A DNA stretch of 33,042 nucleotides, from IMG/VR virus record IMGVR_UViG_3300049448_000349, positions 1-33,042 of that record; one strand, 5' to 3'. This stretch comes from a virus. Position 1 is the first letter of the stretch, and every line of letters starts with the position of its first letter. The translations under genes and the position numbers were made by a program. Below, in pieces: positions 12,983 to 20,158 of the stretch. Below the pieces are notes generated by a model, which made no database searches, had not been told where the DNA came from, and was given only the letters and a program-made list of their open reading frames with translations.

Positions 12983-13793
12983 TAATGATAAGAAGATTCT
13001 TCACTGGAGATCCACGGCAAACGGAGGTGATCCTTCTTCTCCTACACAACCGGATTTGCCTGATGGGTTTATCACTATAAGGGAGGCTGTTAGTCTTACA
13101 GGTTTTTCTAAAACAACTATTCGTAAAACAAAAGTGACCCATCGACAAGAATGGCGTAGGATAGATGGGAGGGTATTTGTACGCAAAGACTTTATCTTGG
13201 AATATTGTGCGGTTAGAGCTAGGCTTAGGGCTAGACCTGAACCCAGGAGGCGGAAAAAGAAGTACCCTAATCGTGTACCTGCTCGTTTTTTACTGCCTCT
13301 TAAACCAGGTGAATGGTTTATTAGGACTGAAGTTGAGAGGAGAAAGGGAACAGAAGGTGTATACCTTCACTTTGTCTCTGGTGATGATCTTTCCGATCTG
13401 AATATCTACTCGTTTGATTGTATGTATAACGCGCTTAAAGCTGGTGGGTATTCTGAACTTAAAGGTTTACCAGAATGGACTGCAGTGACGGTTCCTAAGA
13501 ATCGTAATATTCCGCAGTTAGAATTTGAACACAAGTATACAAAGAGGGAACAGGGTTTAGGTCATGTATGCCGAATTGGTACAACGGATGGTGCAGCTAT
13601 TCCTTCCTGGATGAAGGCTCCTGGTTTGATGAAAGGTAAAATGGAGAGGGAATCGTTTGTAGGAAAGACTATTCTGCGAATTACGGCTACTCAAATGATC
13701 GAGATGGAGGGTTTTACACCTGGAGAGTTTGTGGACGAACGTATAAAAGAAGAAGGAAAAGCTTACTGGGGTCCTCTTTGGGATTTAACTTGA
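12966..13793 (+). CDS. HTH DNA-binding protein, unknown
   Basis: 275 residues from GTG at 12966 (GAGGAGG six bases upstream); ATG two codons later is possible. Residues about 32-82 read ITIREAVSLTGFSKTTIRKT, then IDGRVFVRKDFILEYC: a MerR/excisionase-like HTH with a wing. A basic stretch RARLRARPEPRRRKKKYPNR follows, and the remaining 170 residues are unrecognised. The site-binding architecture is clear; whether it regulates the operon or guides modification is unknown. It overlaps the end of queC by 17 bases. Confidence 0.55.
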   Translation: MGMPSNNDKKILHWRSTANGGDPSSPTQPDLPDGFITIREAVSLTGFSKTTIRKTKVTHRQEWRRIDGRVFVRKDFILEYCAVRARLRARPEPRRRKKKYPNRVPARFLLPLKPGEWFIRTEVERRKGTEGVYLHFVSGDDLSDLNIYSFDCMYNALKAGGYSELKGLPEWTAVTVPKNRNIPQLEFEHKYTKREQGLGHVCRIGTTDGAAIPSWMKAPGLMKGKMERESFVGKTILRITATQMIEMEGFTPGEFVDERIKEEGKAYWGPLWDLT

Positions 13794-13803
13794 GGGAATG
13801 AAA

Positions 13804-14184
13804 ATGGAAGAGCAGATCGCACACACTATGCTGATGAATAAGCACTATAGCCCGATGGTTGTCAGGAAGACCTCAACATGGGGCTTCCCAGTGTTTGTTG
13901 CTTTGATCACCGATGACGACTTGGCGGATCTGGATCAGGTTATTCTAAAGTTTATGCTGGATGCAAAGGCAGTCAACGGGTGGTCAGATAATATTCAAAA
14001 GATGCGCAACCTGGCGGGAGCAATGGTTGAGATGCTCAATAATAGGTATCCGAAGGTTGAAGGATCAGCTGTGATAATTTATTCAGACAAATGCTTCATC
14101 TCTAGTTTGCATGGCGATCTGATGACACATCTTAGTTGTAAAGTTGAACTTTTCGAGCTTCTCAATATGAGTACTGGAGTTTAG
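13804..14184 (+). CDS. Conserved-looking protein, 126 aa, unknown
   Basis: The ATG at 13804 has GAGGG at optimal distance; the ATG at 13798 is too close to it. The product is mixed alpha/beta (FPVFVALITDDDLADLDQVILKF; VEGSAVIIYSDKCFISS) with no motif I know. I tested it as a QueD candidate and reject that. It lies in the modification operon between two DNA-binding proteins. Confidence 0.5.
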   Translation: MEEQIAHTMLMNKHYSPMVVRKTSTWGFPVFVALITDDDLADLDQVILKFMLDAKAVNGWSDNIQKMRNLAGAMVEMLNNRYPKVEGSAVIIYSDKCFISSLHGDLMTHLSCKVELFELLNMSTGV

Positions 14185-14186
14185 TT

Positions 14187-14336
14187 ATGTCTCGTCCACG
14201 TGGGTATAAACATACTGAGGCTACCCGAAAGAAGCTTAGTGAAGGAACTAAATTACGTTATGAGGCTGGGATATTGATGGGGTTTCGTGCTAAACCGTTG
14301 TCTGAGGAGGCACACGTTATGCTCAATTCCGTGTGA
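14187..14336 (+). CDS. 49-aa protein with NUMOD3-like motif
   Basis: ATG at 14187, stop TGA at 14334-14336 overlapping the next GTG. SRPRGYKHTEATRKKLSEGT resembles the NUMOD3 DNA-binding motif (G-x-KHSEETRKKLSEA) of HNH and GIY-YIG homing endonucleases. No nuclease domain follows. It could be a remnant of a homing endonuclease or a free-standing small DNA-binding protein. GAGGAGG at its end serves the next gene or a five-codon frame at 14319. Confidence 0.45.
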   Translation: MSRPRGYKHTEATRKKLSEGTKLRYEAGILMGFRAKPLSEEAHVMLNSV

Positions 14337-14785
14337 CAAAAGATGAGAAGTCATCTAAGGAATTAGCCATCTATGTCAACCATGCAGTGGATGGACACGT
14401 TTGCGCTGACTGTTCTATGTTTGATCCACCTGCCTCTTGCAATGCAGTGGCTGGTCCAATTAGTCCAGCGGGTCATTGCAGTTTCTGGACGGCCAAAGAA
14501 AACAATCTAAGAATAAGCAGTTTCCAAGGCTTACCCGTATTTATTGAGACATCTAAAGGTGAAAGACGTAGACAAGATTGGCCTATTATGCCAGCACACT
14601 ATGGATTTATTACTATGACTAACTCACCAGAAAAGAATGATGGATTAGACGTCTTTATTGGAGACAATAAAGCCTGTCGTCACTGTTGGATTATTGACCA
14701 AATCCATCCAGATACAGAGGAGTTTGTCAATGACTTCCGAGATTCGTGGTCTTGTAACTTGCGAAATTCAAGAGATGCTCCATGA
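14333..14785 (+). CDS. Cysteine-motif plus inorganic pyrophosphatase-like protein
   Basis: 150 residues from GTG (GTGTGA overlap). Residues about 18-50 hold CADC, then C at +9 and C at +13 (CX2CX8CX12C, ending GPISPAGHCSFW), a pattern like small HiPIP-type iron-sulfur or zinc modules. From 60 on, LPVFIETSKGERRRQDWPIMPAHYGFITMT and DGLDVFIG, IIDQ resemble soluble inorganic pyrophosphatases (IE-G, R, YG-x-I, DG-x-D). The pyrophosphatase-type second half with the FDE-x-K segment is absent or diverged after EEFVNDF. Similar cysteine plus pyrophosphatase-like arrangements occur in phage proteins. Activity is uncertain. Confidence 0.55.
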   Translation: MTKDEKSSKELAIYVNHAVDGHVCADCSMFDPPASCNAVAGPISPAGHCSFWTAKENNLRISSFQGLPVFIETSKGERRRQDWPIMPAHYGFITMTNSPEKNDGLDVFIGDNKACRHCWIIDQIHPDTEEFVNDFRDSWSCNLRNSRDAP

Positions 14786-15243
14786 CGATAGCGATATGGG
14801 CTCCCCATGCAGATGACGAGATAATTGGTTGCTACCATGTACTTATGTCTAAAGAAAAGGTACAAGTATACTATGGGGGGATTGTTGAAGATGGCTGCAA
14901 GAGAGCCTCTAGACTATTCGGTTTCGAATTTTACCATCTCAGCAATCTCGCTCGTCCTTGGGATGTCGTCTATGCTCCTGATCCTAATGTGGATATGCAT
15001 CCGGAGCATCGCCGATTAGGCCAGATGGCCCATCAAATGTTTAGGGCGGGCAAGATAAGGCGAGTAATTCACTATTGTACAACGATGCAGGCGCCGTATA
15101 TATTTGAAGTACCAGATCCCGAGGCAAAGCGGAATGCGTTGAATCAATGCTATCCTGAAAAGGGAGATTTATGGCGATACGAATGGAAATATGTATTATT
15201 TGAAGGATACTGGGAGGTATTAAGATTGGATCATAGAAAATGA
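14782..15243 (+). CDS. PIG-L/LmbE-family N-deacetylase
   Basis: 153 residues; ATGA overlap on both sides. The zinc and catalytic motif is APHADDEIIGC (7-17; family consensus PHPDDE), and the second metal motif is HPEHRRLG (73-80). Members remove acetyl groups from N-acetylglucosaminyl compounds (PIG-L, MshB, BshB). It is shorter than the usual 200-250 residues, so the C-terminal part is minimal. The directly following glycosyltransferase is the standard partner of this family, so the likely substrate is an N-acetylhexosamine attached by that enzyme, here possibly to the modified base. Confidence 0.82.
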   Translation: MTIAIWAPHADDEIIGCYHVLMSKEKVQVYYGGIVEDGCKRASRLFGFEFYHLSNLARPWDVVYAPDPNVDMHPEHRRLGQMAHQMFRAGKIRRVIHYCTTMQAPYIFEVPDPEAKRNALNQCYPEKGDLWRYEWKYVLFEGYWEVLRLDHRK

Positions 15244-16187
15244 GACTGATAGTTGTACCCCAATATCCTGCGCAGCTACGATATCAATCCTGGTGGTTGA
15301 CACGACTTGAAGATTACTATCTGTACTTTGATAAGGTACTTATCCTCCACCCACCGCAGTTTACCAATCAAGCTCATTTAAGTGGTGAATTTGCCCCGGC
15401 AATGGCGGCAATTGATTATGAGGTTAGACAGATCAGTTTGTATAATCAGTTAGTAATTGATGAAGAGGATGATATATTACTTCTTTGTGATATTAGCTTT
15501 CCTGGACTATTCTCATCTGTTTTATTTCATAAGCGTCCTAAGAAATGCTTTGCCATTTGCCACGCAACATCGCTTAATAGGTATGATTACTTTGCTGCGG
15601 TGCGTCCCGGGAAGTGGAGAGTGGAAACAGGGACTAGCAAGATATTTGATAAGATTTTTGTGGCAAGTGAGTATCATAAGGAGCGGTTAGGCTGGAAGAA
15701 CACGGTGGTGATCAAGTTTCCGTTACCAAAGATTGATGAATTAGTGGAAAAGCGGTTGAGTAAGGAGCAACAACATCACCATAGTAGATCGTTTATTAGT
15801 GTGGCCCGGAAAGGGGTGCAAAAGATTGATTTAGAATTGGAGAGGTTTTTTGAATGGAGTGAGAGGACTAGTATACACAGGTTTTATCAAACTAAAGGTA
15901 AGACTTGGACTGATTACTATGGATTTGTTGAGGCTGGGCGGTTTATGATTATTACTTCCCGCGAAGAGACTTATGGCTATCAAGTCATAGACGCGTTATC
16001 AGTAGGCACTATTCCACTTGCTCCAAGAGCATTGTCCTACCCTGAATTGTTACCAGATGAAAATTTATACGAACCCGGAAGGGCTACTGATCTGATAGAT
16101 ACGTATAAAAGGTATGGAGATAAGCCCGCGCCTCCTTTGTGGGAAGACAAGTTCTTTGAGTTCACAGCAACTGAGATGAAAAGATGA
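15240..16187 (+). CDS. GT4-like glycosyltransferase
   Basis: 315 residues. The C-terminal Rossmann-like half contains FMIITSREETYGYQVIDALSVG and TIPLAP, then ELLPDENLY, the donor-binding signature of GT-B GT4 enzymes (E-x7-E variant: Glu243 with Asp251). FVASEYHKERLG and SVARKG are the preceding elements of the fold. The N-terminal half (VVPQYPAQLRYQSWW) replaces the usual glycine-rich loop. It overlaps both the deacetylase and the DpdA gene by four bases. Transfer of a sugar from a nucleotide donor is expected; the acceptor is inferred from context to be the deazaguanine or its precursor. Confidence 0.75.
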   Translation: MRLIVVPQYPAQLRYQSWWLTRLEDYYLYFDKVLILHPPQFTNQAHLSGEFAPAMAAIDYEVRQISLYNQLVIDEEDDILLLCDISFPGLFSSVLFHKRPKKCFAICHATSLNRYDYFAAVRPGKWRVETGTSKIFDKIFVASEYHKERLGWKNTVVIKFPLPKIDELVEKRLSKEQQHHHSRSFISVARKGVQKIDLELERFFEWSERTSIHRFYQTKGKTWTDYYGFVEAGRFMIITSREETYGYQVIDALSVGTIPLAPRALSYPELLPDENLYEPGRATDLIDTYKRYGDKPAPPLWEDKFFEFTATEMKR

Positions 16188-17272
16188 AAAACTATGTGGT
16201 AATGTTGGATAGCGGTGCCTGGACTGCCCATACCAAGGGTATGACGATTAACTTGGATAAGTATGCAGAATTTGTTCATCAGAATAAACATCTGTTTGGT
16301 GGTGGTGTGTTCAATTTGGACTTCATAGATCCACCGGTCTCTGCTGCATACCAGACTGAATCAGCTGAAAAGAGCTATAAGAACTGGATTGAGCTGCGCA
16401 AGCTTGGGATTGATACCATACCTGTTCACCATATTGGCGATGATGACGAGTCATACCTAAAGAAGTATTTAGAGCAGACTGATTATATTGGAATTGGTGC
16501 AATTGCCAAACTAAACGCTGAAGCTCGAATTTACGGACTTGATTATATCTGGAAAGAATATCTGTCAAATAAGGATGGTACGCCCAGGTATAGATGTCAT
16601 GGTCTTGGTTTGACTGATATCAAGATCACGCTGCGCTATCCTTGGTTCTCTGTGGATAGTACTCGTGCGATTATGCTGGCTGCACATGGTGGTATCTTGC
16701 TGCCTAAACTTGATGGTGACAAGTTCTCCTACAGAGAGATATACCAGGTTGCGGTGAGTAATCAAGGTCGTAGTCATTATCGGGGTAAGGGTGATAGTTT
16801 TTATGGCATGTCAAAGCTCATCCAGGGTCAGATAAAGCACTATTGTACTTCGTTAGGTTATGAGTTGGATGATTCTATTGCGGGACGTACACTTAATCCC
16901 CTGATGAAGAGTCGAAAGAAGGTAGATGGTAAGTGGACGTCAGATTTTGCTTCACGTCAATTGGGGTTCCCTGAAGAAGCTGCGCTTGCTGATGCTCCTT
17001 TAGTAAGTAACAATGTAGATGAGAAGAACTTGTCGGCAAGCTGGGTTCCCAGGTTTATCTTTAATCTATATGTGTCGGATCAGTTTATCAAGTATTGGCG
17101 CACACAAGGTAAAACGATCAGGATCTATAATGTAGTTGGTGGAGGCAATGTGTTCGACACGTTTGTTGTTGGATCACAGAGTGTCCCAGCTAATAGATGC
17201 TTGGTCAGTTATGCTAGGCTTTCCGGTTCCTTTCTTGATCGGTTAAAAGAGGTTGTCAATGGACATCACTAG
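16184..17272 (+). CDS. dpdA: DpdA-like DNA 7-deazaguanine transglycosylase
   Basis: 362 residues, TGT-like (beta/alpha)8 enzyme. Phage DpdA proteins exchange guanine in DNA for a 7-deazaguanine. Diagnostic stretches are VMLDSGAWTAHTKG (6-19, with the conserved Asp9), FNLDFID (43-49), TIPVHHIGDD, YIGIGAIAK, YRCHGLGLTD (136-145) and PWFSVDSTR (153-161, with the candidate nucleophile Asp158). These differ from tRNA TGT signatures and fit the phage DpdA group. It ends the deacetylase-glycosyltransferase-DpdA run and overlaps the sliding-clamp gene, so modification is coupled to replication genes. Confidence 0.85.
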   Translation: MKNYVVMLDSGAWTAHTKGMTINLDKYAEFVHQNKHLFGGGVFNLDFIDPPVSAAYQTESAEKSYKNWIELRKLGIDTIPVHHIGDDDESYLKKYLEQTDYIGIGAIAKLNAEARIYGLDYIWKEYLSNKDGTPRYRCHGLGLTDIKITLRYPWFSVDSTRAIMLAAHGGILLPKLDGDKFSYREIYQVAVSNQGRSHYRGKGDSFYGMSKLIQGQIKHYCTSLGYELDDSIAGRTLNPLMKSRKKVDGKWTSDFASRQLGFPEEAALADAPLVSNNVDEKNLSASWVPRFIFNLYVSDQFIKYWRTQGKTIRIYNVVGGGNVFDTFVVGSQSVPANRCLVSYARLSGSFLDRLKEVVNGHH

Positions 17273-18275
17273 AGAAGCATTAACAAAGGCAATTGGTTTA
17301 GTTGTACCAGGTATTGCGAGGAAGGAAGTCTTTGATCAGGCTAATAAACTAGCCTTTGATCAAGGTAATCTGATATCTTACAATGATCAAGTTTCGATCT
17401 TTCACCCGCTTGAAGGAAGCGAAGAACTTTCCGGTGCTCTTGATGGTCGTCGCTTGTACGACCTTCTGAACAAGACTGATTCTAGTAATGTTAAGATGAT
17501 CCAAAAGGGTAACAATATTGAAGTAAGTGTTGGAAGGACCACGGTCAGTCTAATCACAGCACCGGTGGCTTTACCCTTTGCTGAGATCGACTGGACTGGT
17601 GAGGATCAGATTTTACCGAATGATTTTAAGAAGGGGCTAAAGTTGGTTGCTAGTACCTGTGCGCGCGACATGAGTAGGCCCGTTTTGACCTGCGTTTATA
17701 TGGCGGGTGAGTATCTGACTGGGTCAGATGGGTATCGCGTAGCCCAGTTTAGGATTGAAGGGGCGGATCTTCCATCTATTCTGTTACCCGTTACTGCTGC
17801 TGAATTGTTAGAGGATGAGGATTACGTTATCAAGACTGTTGCCGTTGGAGAGAAAGGTGAGTGGGTTAGGTTTGCTACAGAAGACAATACTGTGATTTGT
17901 GCGCGTACGTCATCTGGTACTTACCCGGATCTCTCTGCCACATTGTCTACAGAGGGAGAGGATATTACTCTACCAAAGAGGTTAACCGAAACACTGGAGC
18001 GCGCGCAGATCTTTTCCAAGCGGGATCACAGGATTGACGAAGAGGTTAGAATCACTTTAAGTGGGACTCAAATTGTTGTTGGGGCTAGTTGTGATGGTGG
18101 AACGTTTAAGGAGATTGTGAGGGCAAGTCAAGAAGTCAGTGGTGAGTTTATGTTTAATATACATCCTGAGTTCTTGTCGAGAGCTTTAACCGAAGAGAAT
18201 GCAAACTGTGTCCTAAATACTTCGAAGATTAAGTTTACCGGACCGCAATGGGAACATGTGGTAGCACTTCGATGA
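17259..18275 (+). CDS. dnaN: DNA polymerase sliding clamp (beta subunit-like)
   Basis: 338 residues from ATG 17259 (AAAGAGG upstream). The three-domain beta clamp pattern is present: domain 1 with LSGALDGRRLYDLL, domain 2 with CTRDM-like ACARDMSRPVLTCVYM and LTGSDGYRVAQF (the tdgyRla motif), and domain 3 ending in a strand. It is the processivity factor for the family A polymerase encoded at 20136 and is loaded by the 21512 product. The length is slightly shorter than bacterial DnaN. It overlaps DpdA by 14 bases. Confidence 0.82.
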   Translation: MDITREALTKAIGLVVPGIARKEVFDQANKLAFDQGNLISYNDQVSIFHPLEGSEELSGALDGRRLYDLLNKTDSSNVKMIQKGNNIEVSVGRTTVSLITAPVALPFAEIDWTGEDQILPNDFKKGLKLVASTCARDMSRPVLTCVYMAGEYLTGSDGYRVAQFRIEGADLPSILLPVTAAELLEDEDYVIKTVAVGEKGEWVRFATEDNTVICARTSSGTYPDLSATLSTEGEDITLPKRLTETLERAQIFSKRDHRIDEEVRITLSGTQIVVGASCDGGTFKEIVRASQEVSGEFMFNIHPEFLSRALTEENANCVLNTSKIKFTGPQWEHVVALR

Positions 18276-18460
18276 AGAAAGCTCAAGGTAATGATTTAGT
18301 TGAGGTCTCCGGCGAAGTTCGCAGTGAAACGGAGAAAGCCTATAGGTTTTATGACGGGAAAGAATACGTTTGGCTGCCTAAATCTCTGTGTGAGTGGGAT
18401 AAAGGTGCTAAGGAAATGACAATGCCCGAATGGCTTGCGCAGGACAAAGGACTCATCTAA
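18272..18460 (+). CDS. Small protein, 62 aa, unknown
   Basis: ATGA overlap with the clamp gene. The product, DLVEVSGEVRSETEKAYRFYDGKEYVWLPKS in shortened form (EVSGEVRSETEKAYRF, then EYVWLPKSLCEW), is a beta-rich small protein of a type often found in phage replication regions. Function unknown. Confidence 0.65.
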   Translation: MKKAQGNDLVEVSGEVRSETEKAYRFYDGKEYVWLPKSLCEWDKGAKEMTMPEWLAQDKGLI

Positions 18461-18720
18461 TGCGTATACACATCTATGAAGAAGAACTAGGTGAAGGTGT
18501 CGAACTTATCCGCAAGGATAACGTTAATGGTAACGAGACTTTTTATGGTCTTCGTATATGGCTTAAATCACCAAAAGAGATACTTGAGCATTCTACACCA
18601 GAAGATGACGATCGTAATGCCGTAACTTTTTGGTGCCGCTCAAAGGATGACCTGTTTGGGATGCTGGTTTCCATGTCAGATGCACTTGGTTGTTCGAGAA
18701 TCACAAGGCTCGACGGGTGA
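18460..18720 (+). CDS. Small protein, 86 aa, unknown
   Basis: TAATG overlap with the previous gene. Beta-rich start (RIHIYEEELGEGVELI; FYGLRIWLKSPKEIL), an acidic loop EDDDRN, and a C-terminal helix (LFGMLVSMSDALG). No motif is recognised. It lies in a tightly packed replication operon. Confidence 0.6.
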   Translation: MRIHIYEEELGEGVELIRKDNVNGNETFYGLRIWLKSPKEILEHSTPEDDDRNAVTFWCRSKDDLFGMLVSMSDALGCSRITRLDG

Positions 18721-18723
18721 TAA

Positions 18724-19959
18724 ATGCCAATACCGAGGTTATTCGGGGATAATGAACCTCCAGCTAAAGGTGGGCTGGGTAAACCTCTGTCATGTGTATC
18801 TTGTGGTCTGTATAATGGACCAATCAACCCAAAGATGCCTCCCTTCGGGGATTTCAAGAAACAGATTATGGTTATTGGTGAAGGACCCGGTGAACAAGAG
18901 GATCGAAAAGGTAGACCATTCCAGGGACCAACCGGTAATGCTATCAAAGAAGCATTGAGTGATCTTGGTATTGATCTATTTCGTGATTGTATAAATTTGA
19001 ATGCAGTTAATTGTCGACCACCTAGTAATAGAGCACCATCTGTCCACGAGATTGCGTGTTGTAGAGCGCGGATAGTGTCCCCCGCTATAGCTGCGCATAG
19101 TCCTCGATTAATGCTGCTACTGGGCGGGAGCGCCGTTACTAGTGTCCTTGGAAGTGTGCTACCGGAAGCGCAGGACTCGAGCATTGGAAAGTGGCGTGGT
19201 TTTCACATCCCTCTACCGGAATTAGGTGCCTGGATTTGCCCAACGTATCATCCCAGTTATGTTTCCAGGTCCAGTGATAGGCCTGAAGTAGAGACAGTTT
19301 GGAAGAATGATTTGAAACAAGCTATTGACTTGCTAAATGTATCTGTACCCAGAGTAGAGATTTTACGTAATAGGATTGTTCTTCTTCATGGTGAAGAAGA
19401 GATTCTTAGAGCATTGAATAGGGTAAAAGTACGAAAAGGTCTGTTCTCATTTGATTATGAGACTGTAGGATTAAGTGCAAAGTTACACAGTATAGTTTGT
19501 GCGTCTTTTTGTCAGTCACCTGAGCGTGCGTATGCGTTTATGTTTACTGATGCTTCCGAGGCTGTTCGTCAAGCTTGGCGGGATATTCTAGTAAACGAAG
19601 ATATTGGTAAGATCTCACATAATCTATCATTTGAATATGAGTGGAGCCGCTTCCATTTTGATATTGATGAGATAAATTGGGCTTGGGATAGTATGCTTGC
19701 AGCACATGTTATTGATAATCGTACGGGTATTTGTGGGTTAAAGTTTCAATCTTTTATCAATTTTGGTGTTGTAGGGTATGAGAATTTAATCGATCCCTAT
19801 TTAAAGTCTGTAACACCGCGAGATCCCACTGCGCCAAACCGTATACTAGAGTTTATAGAGAGGCATGGTGAAGATGAATGCCTAATCTATTGCGGGATTG
19901 ACTCCCTTCTCGCCTATAGGTTAACCATGAAGCAAATGAAAGAGATTGAAGATGGCTGA
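18724..19959 (+). CDS. Uracil-DNA glycosylase-like domain fused to 3'-5' exonuclease
   Basis: 411 residues in two domains. Residues 15-205 match family 4 (4Fe-4S) uracil-DNA glycosylases: CVSC (24, 27), VIGEGPGEQEDRKGRPFQG (50-68), NAVNCRPPSNRAP (93-105) with Cys97, Cys112/113 as fourth ligand, and TYHPSY (174-179) with the family His. Residues 210-405 are a DnaQ/PolA-type DEDD exonuclease: FDYET (242-246), SHNLSFEYEW (298-307), and CGIDSLLAYRL near the end. The polymerase domain is a separate protein at 20136. The exonuclease would proofread for it; the glycosylase part may excise or sense uracil or a base analogue. Confidence 0.82.
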   Translation: MPIPRLFGDNEPPAKGGLGKPLSCVSCGLYNGPINPKMPPFGDFKKQIMVIGEGPGEQEDRKGRPFQGPTGNAIKEALSDLGIDLFRDCINLNAVNCRPPSNRAPSVHEIACCRARIVSPAIAAHSPRLMLLLGGSAVTSVLGSVLPEAQDSSIGKWRGFHIPLPELGAWICPTYHPSYVSRSSDRPEVETVWKNDLKQAIDLLNVSVPRVEILRNRIVLLHGEEEILRALNRVKVRKGLFSFDYETVGLSAKLHSIVCASFCQSPERAYAFMFTDASEAVRQAWRDILVNEDIGKISHNLSFEYEWSRFHFDIDEINWAWDSMLAAHVIDNRTGICGLKFQSFINFGVVGYENLIDPYLKSVTPRDPTAPNRILEFIERHGEDECLIYCGIDSLLAYRLTMKQMKEIEDG

Positions 19960-20158
19960 TGTTCACTTTGATTTTGGTATTTGGAATCAAAAGGCAGGTT
20001 GGATAGGAAAGTGCCCTAAACATGGTCCTCAGCAGAGTGGTCTTTCTATTTCCCTCCCACCCCTAATTAGAAATTATTGTGGTGAATGTTTAATTGAATT
20101 GTTAGATCAGTTTTGTCATCCTCTGGAGTACGTCAATGAAAATGATGGAAGCCTATAA
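19952..20158 (+). CDS. Small zinc-finger-like protein, 68 aa
   Basis: ATG at 19952 overlaps the exonuclease stop. CPKHG (about 21-25) and CGEC (about 44-47) form a CxxH...CxxC-type zinc site. It lies exactly between the exonuclease and polymerase halves of a split PolA, and overlaps the polymerase start by 23 bases. It could bridge the two, but this is only positional. Confidence 0.55.
   Translation: MADVHFDFGIWNQKAGWIGKCPKHGPQQSGLSISLPPLIRNYCGECLIELLDQFCHPLEYVNENDGSL

Noticed and set aside
12950-13050. Frameshift explaining the short QueC
   Set aside because: No CGxCxxC is encoded in any frame downstream, and the next gene's start is well formed at this place.
13804-14184. Candidate for the missing QueD in the folE-queC operon
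   Set aside because: It has none of the Cys/HGH or DH motifs; a clear QueD is at 31061.
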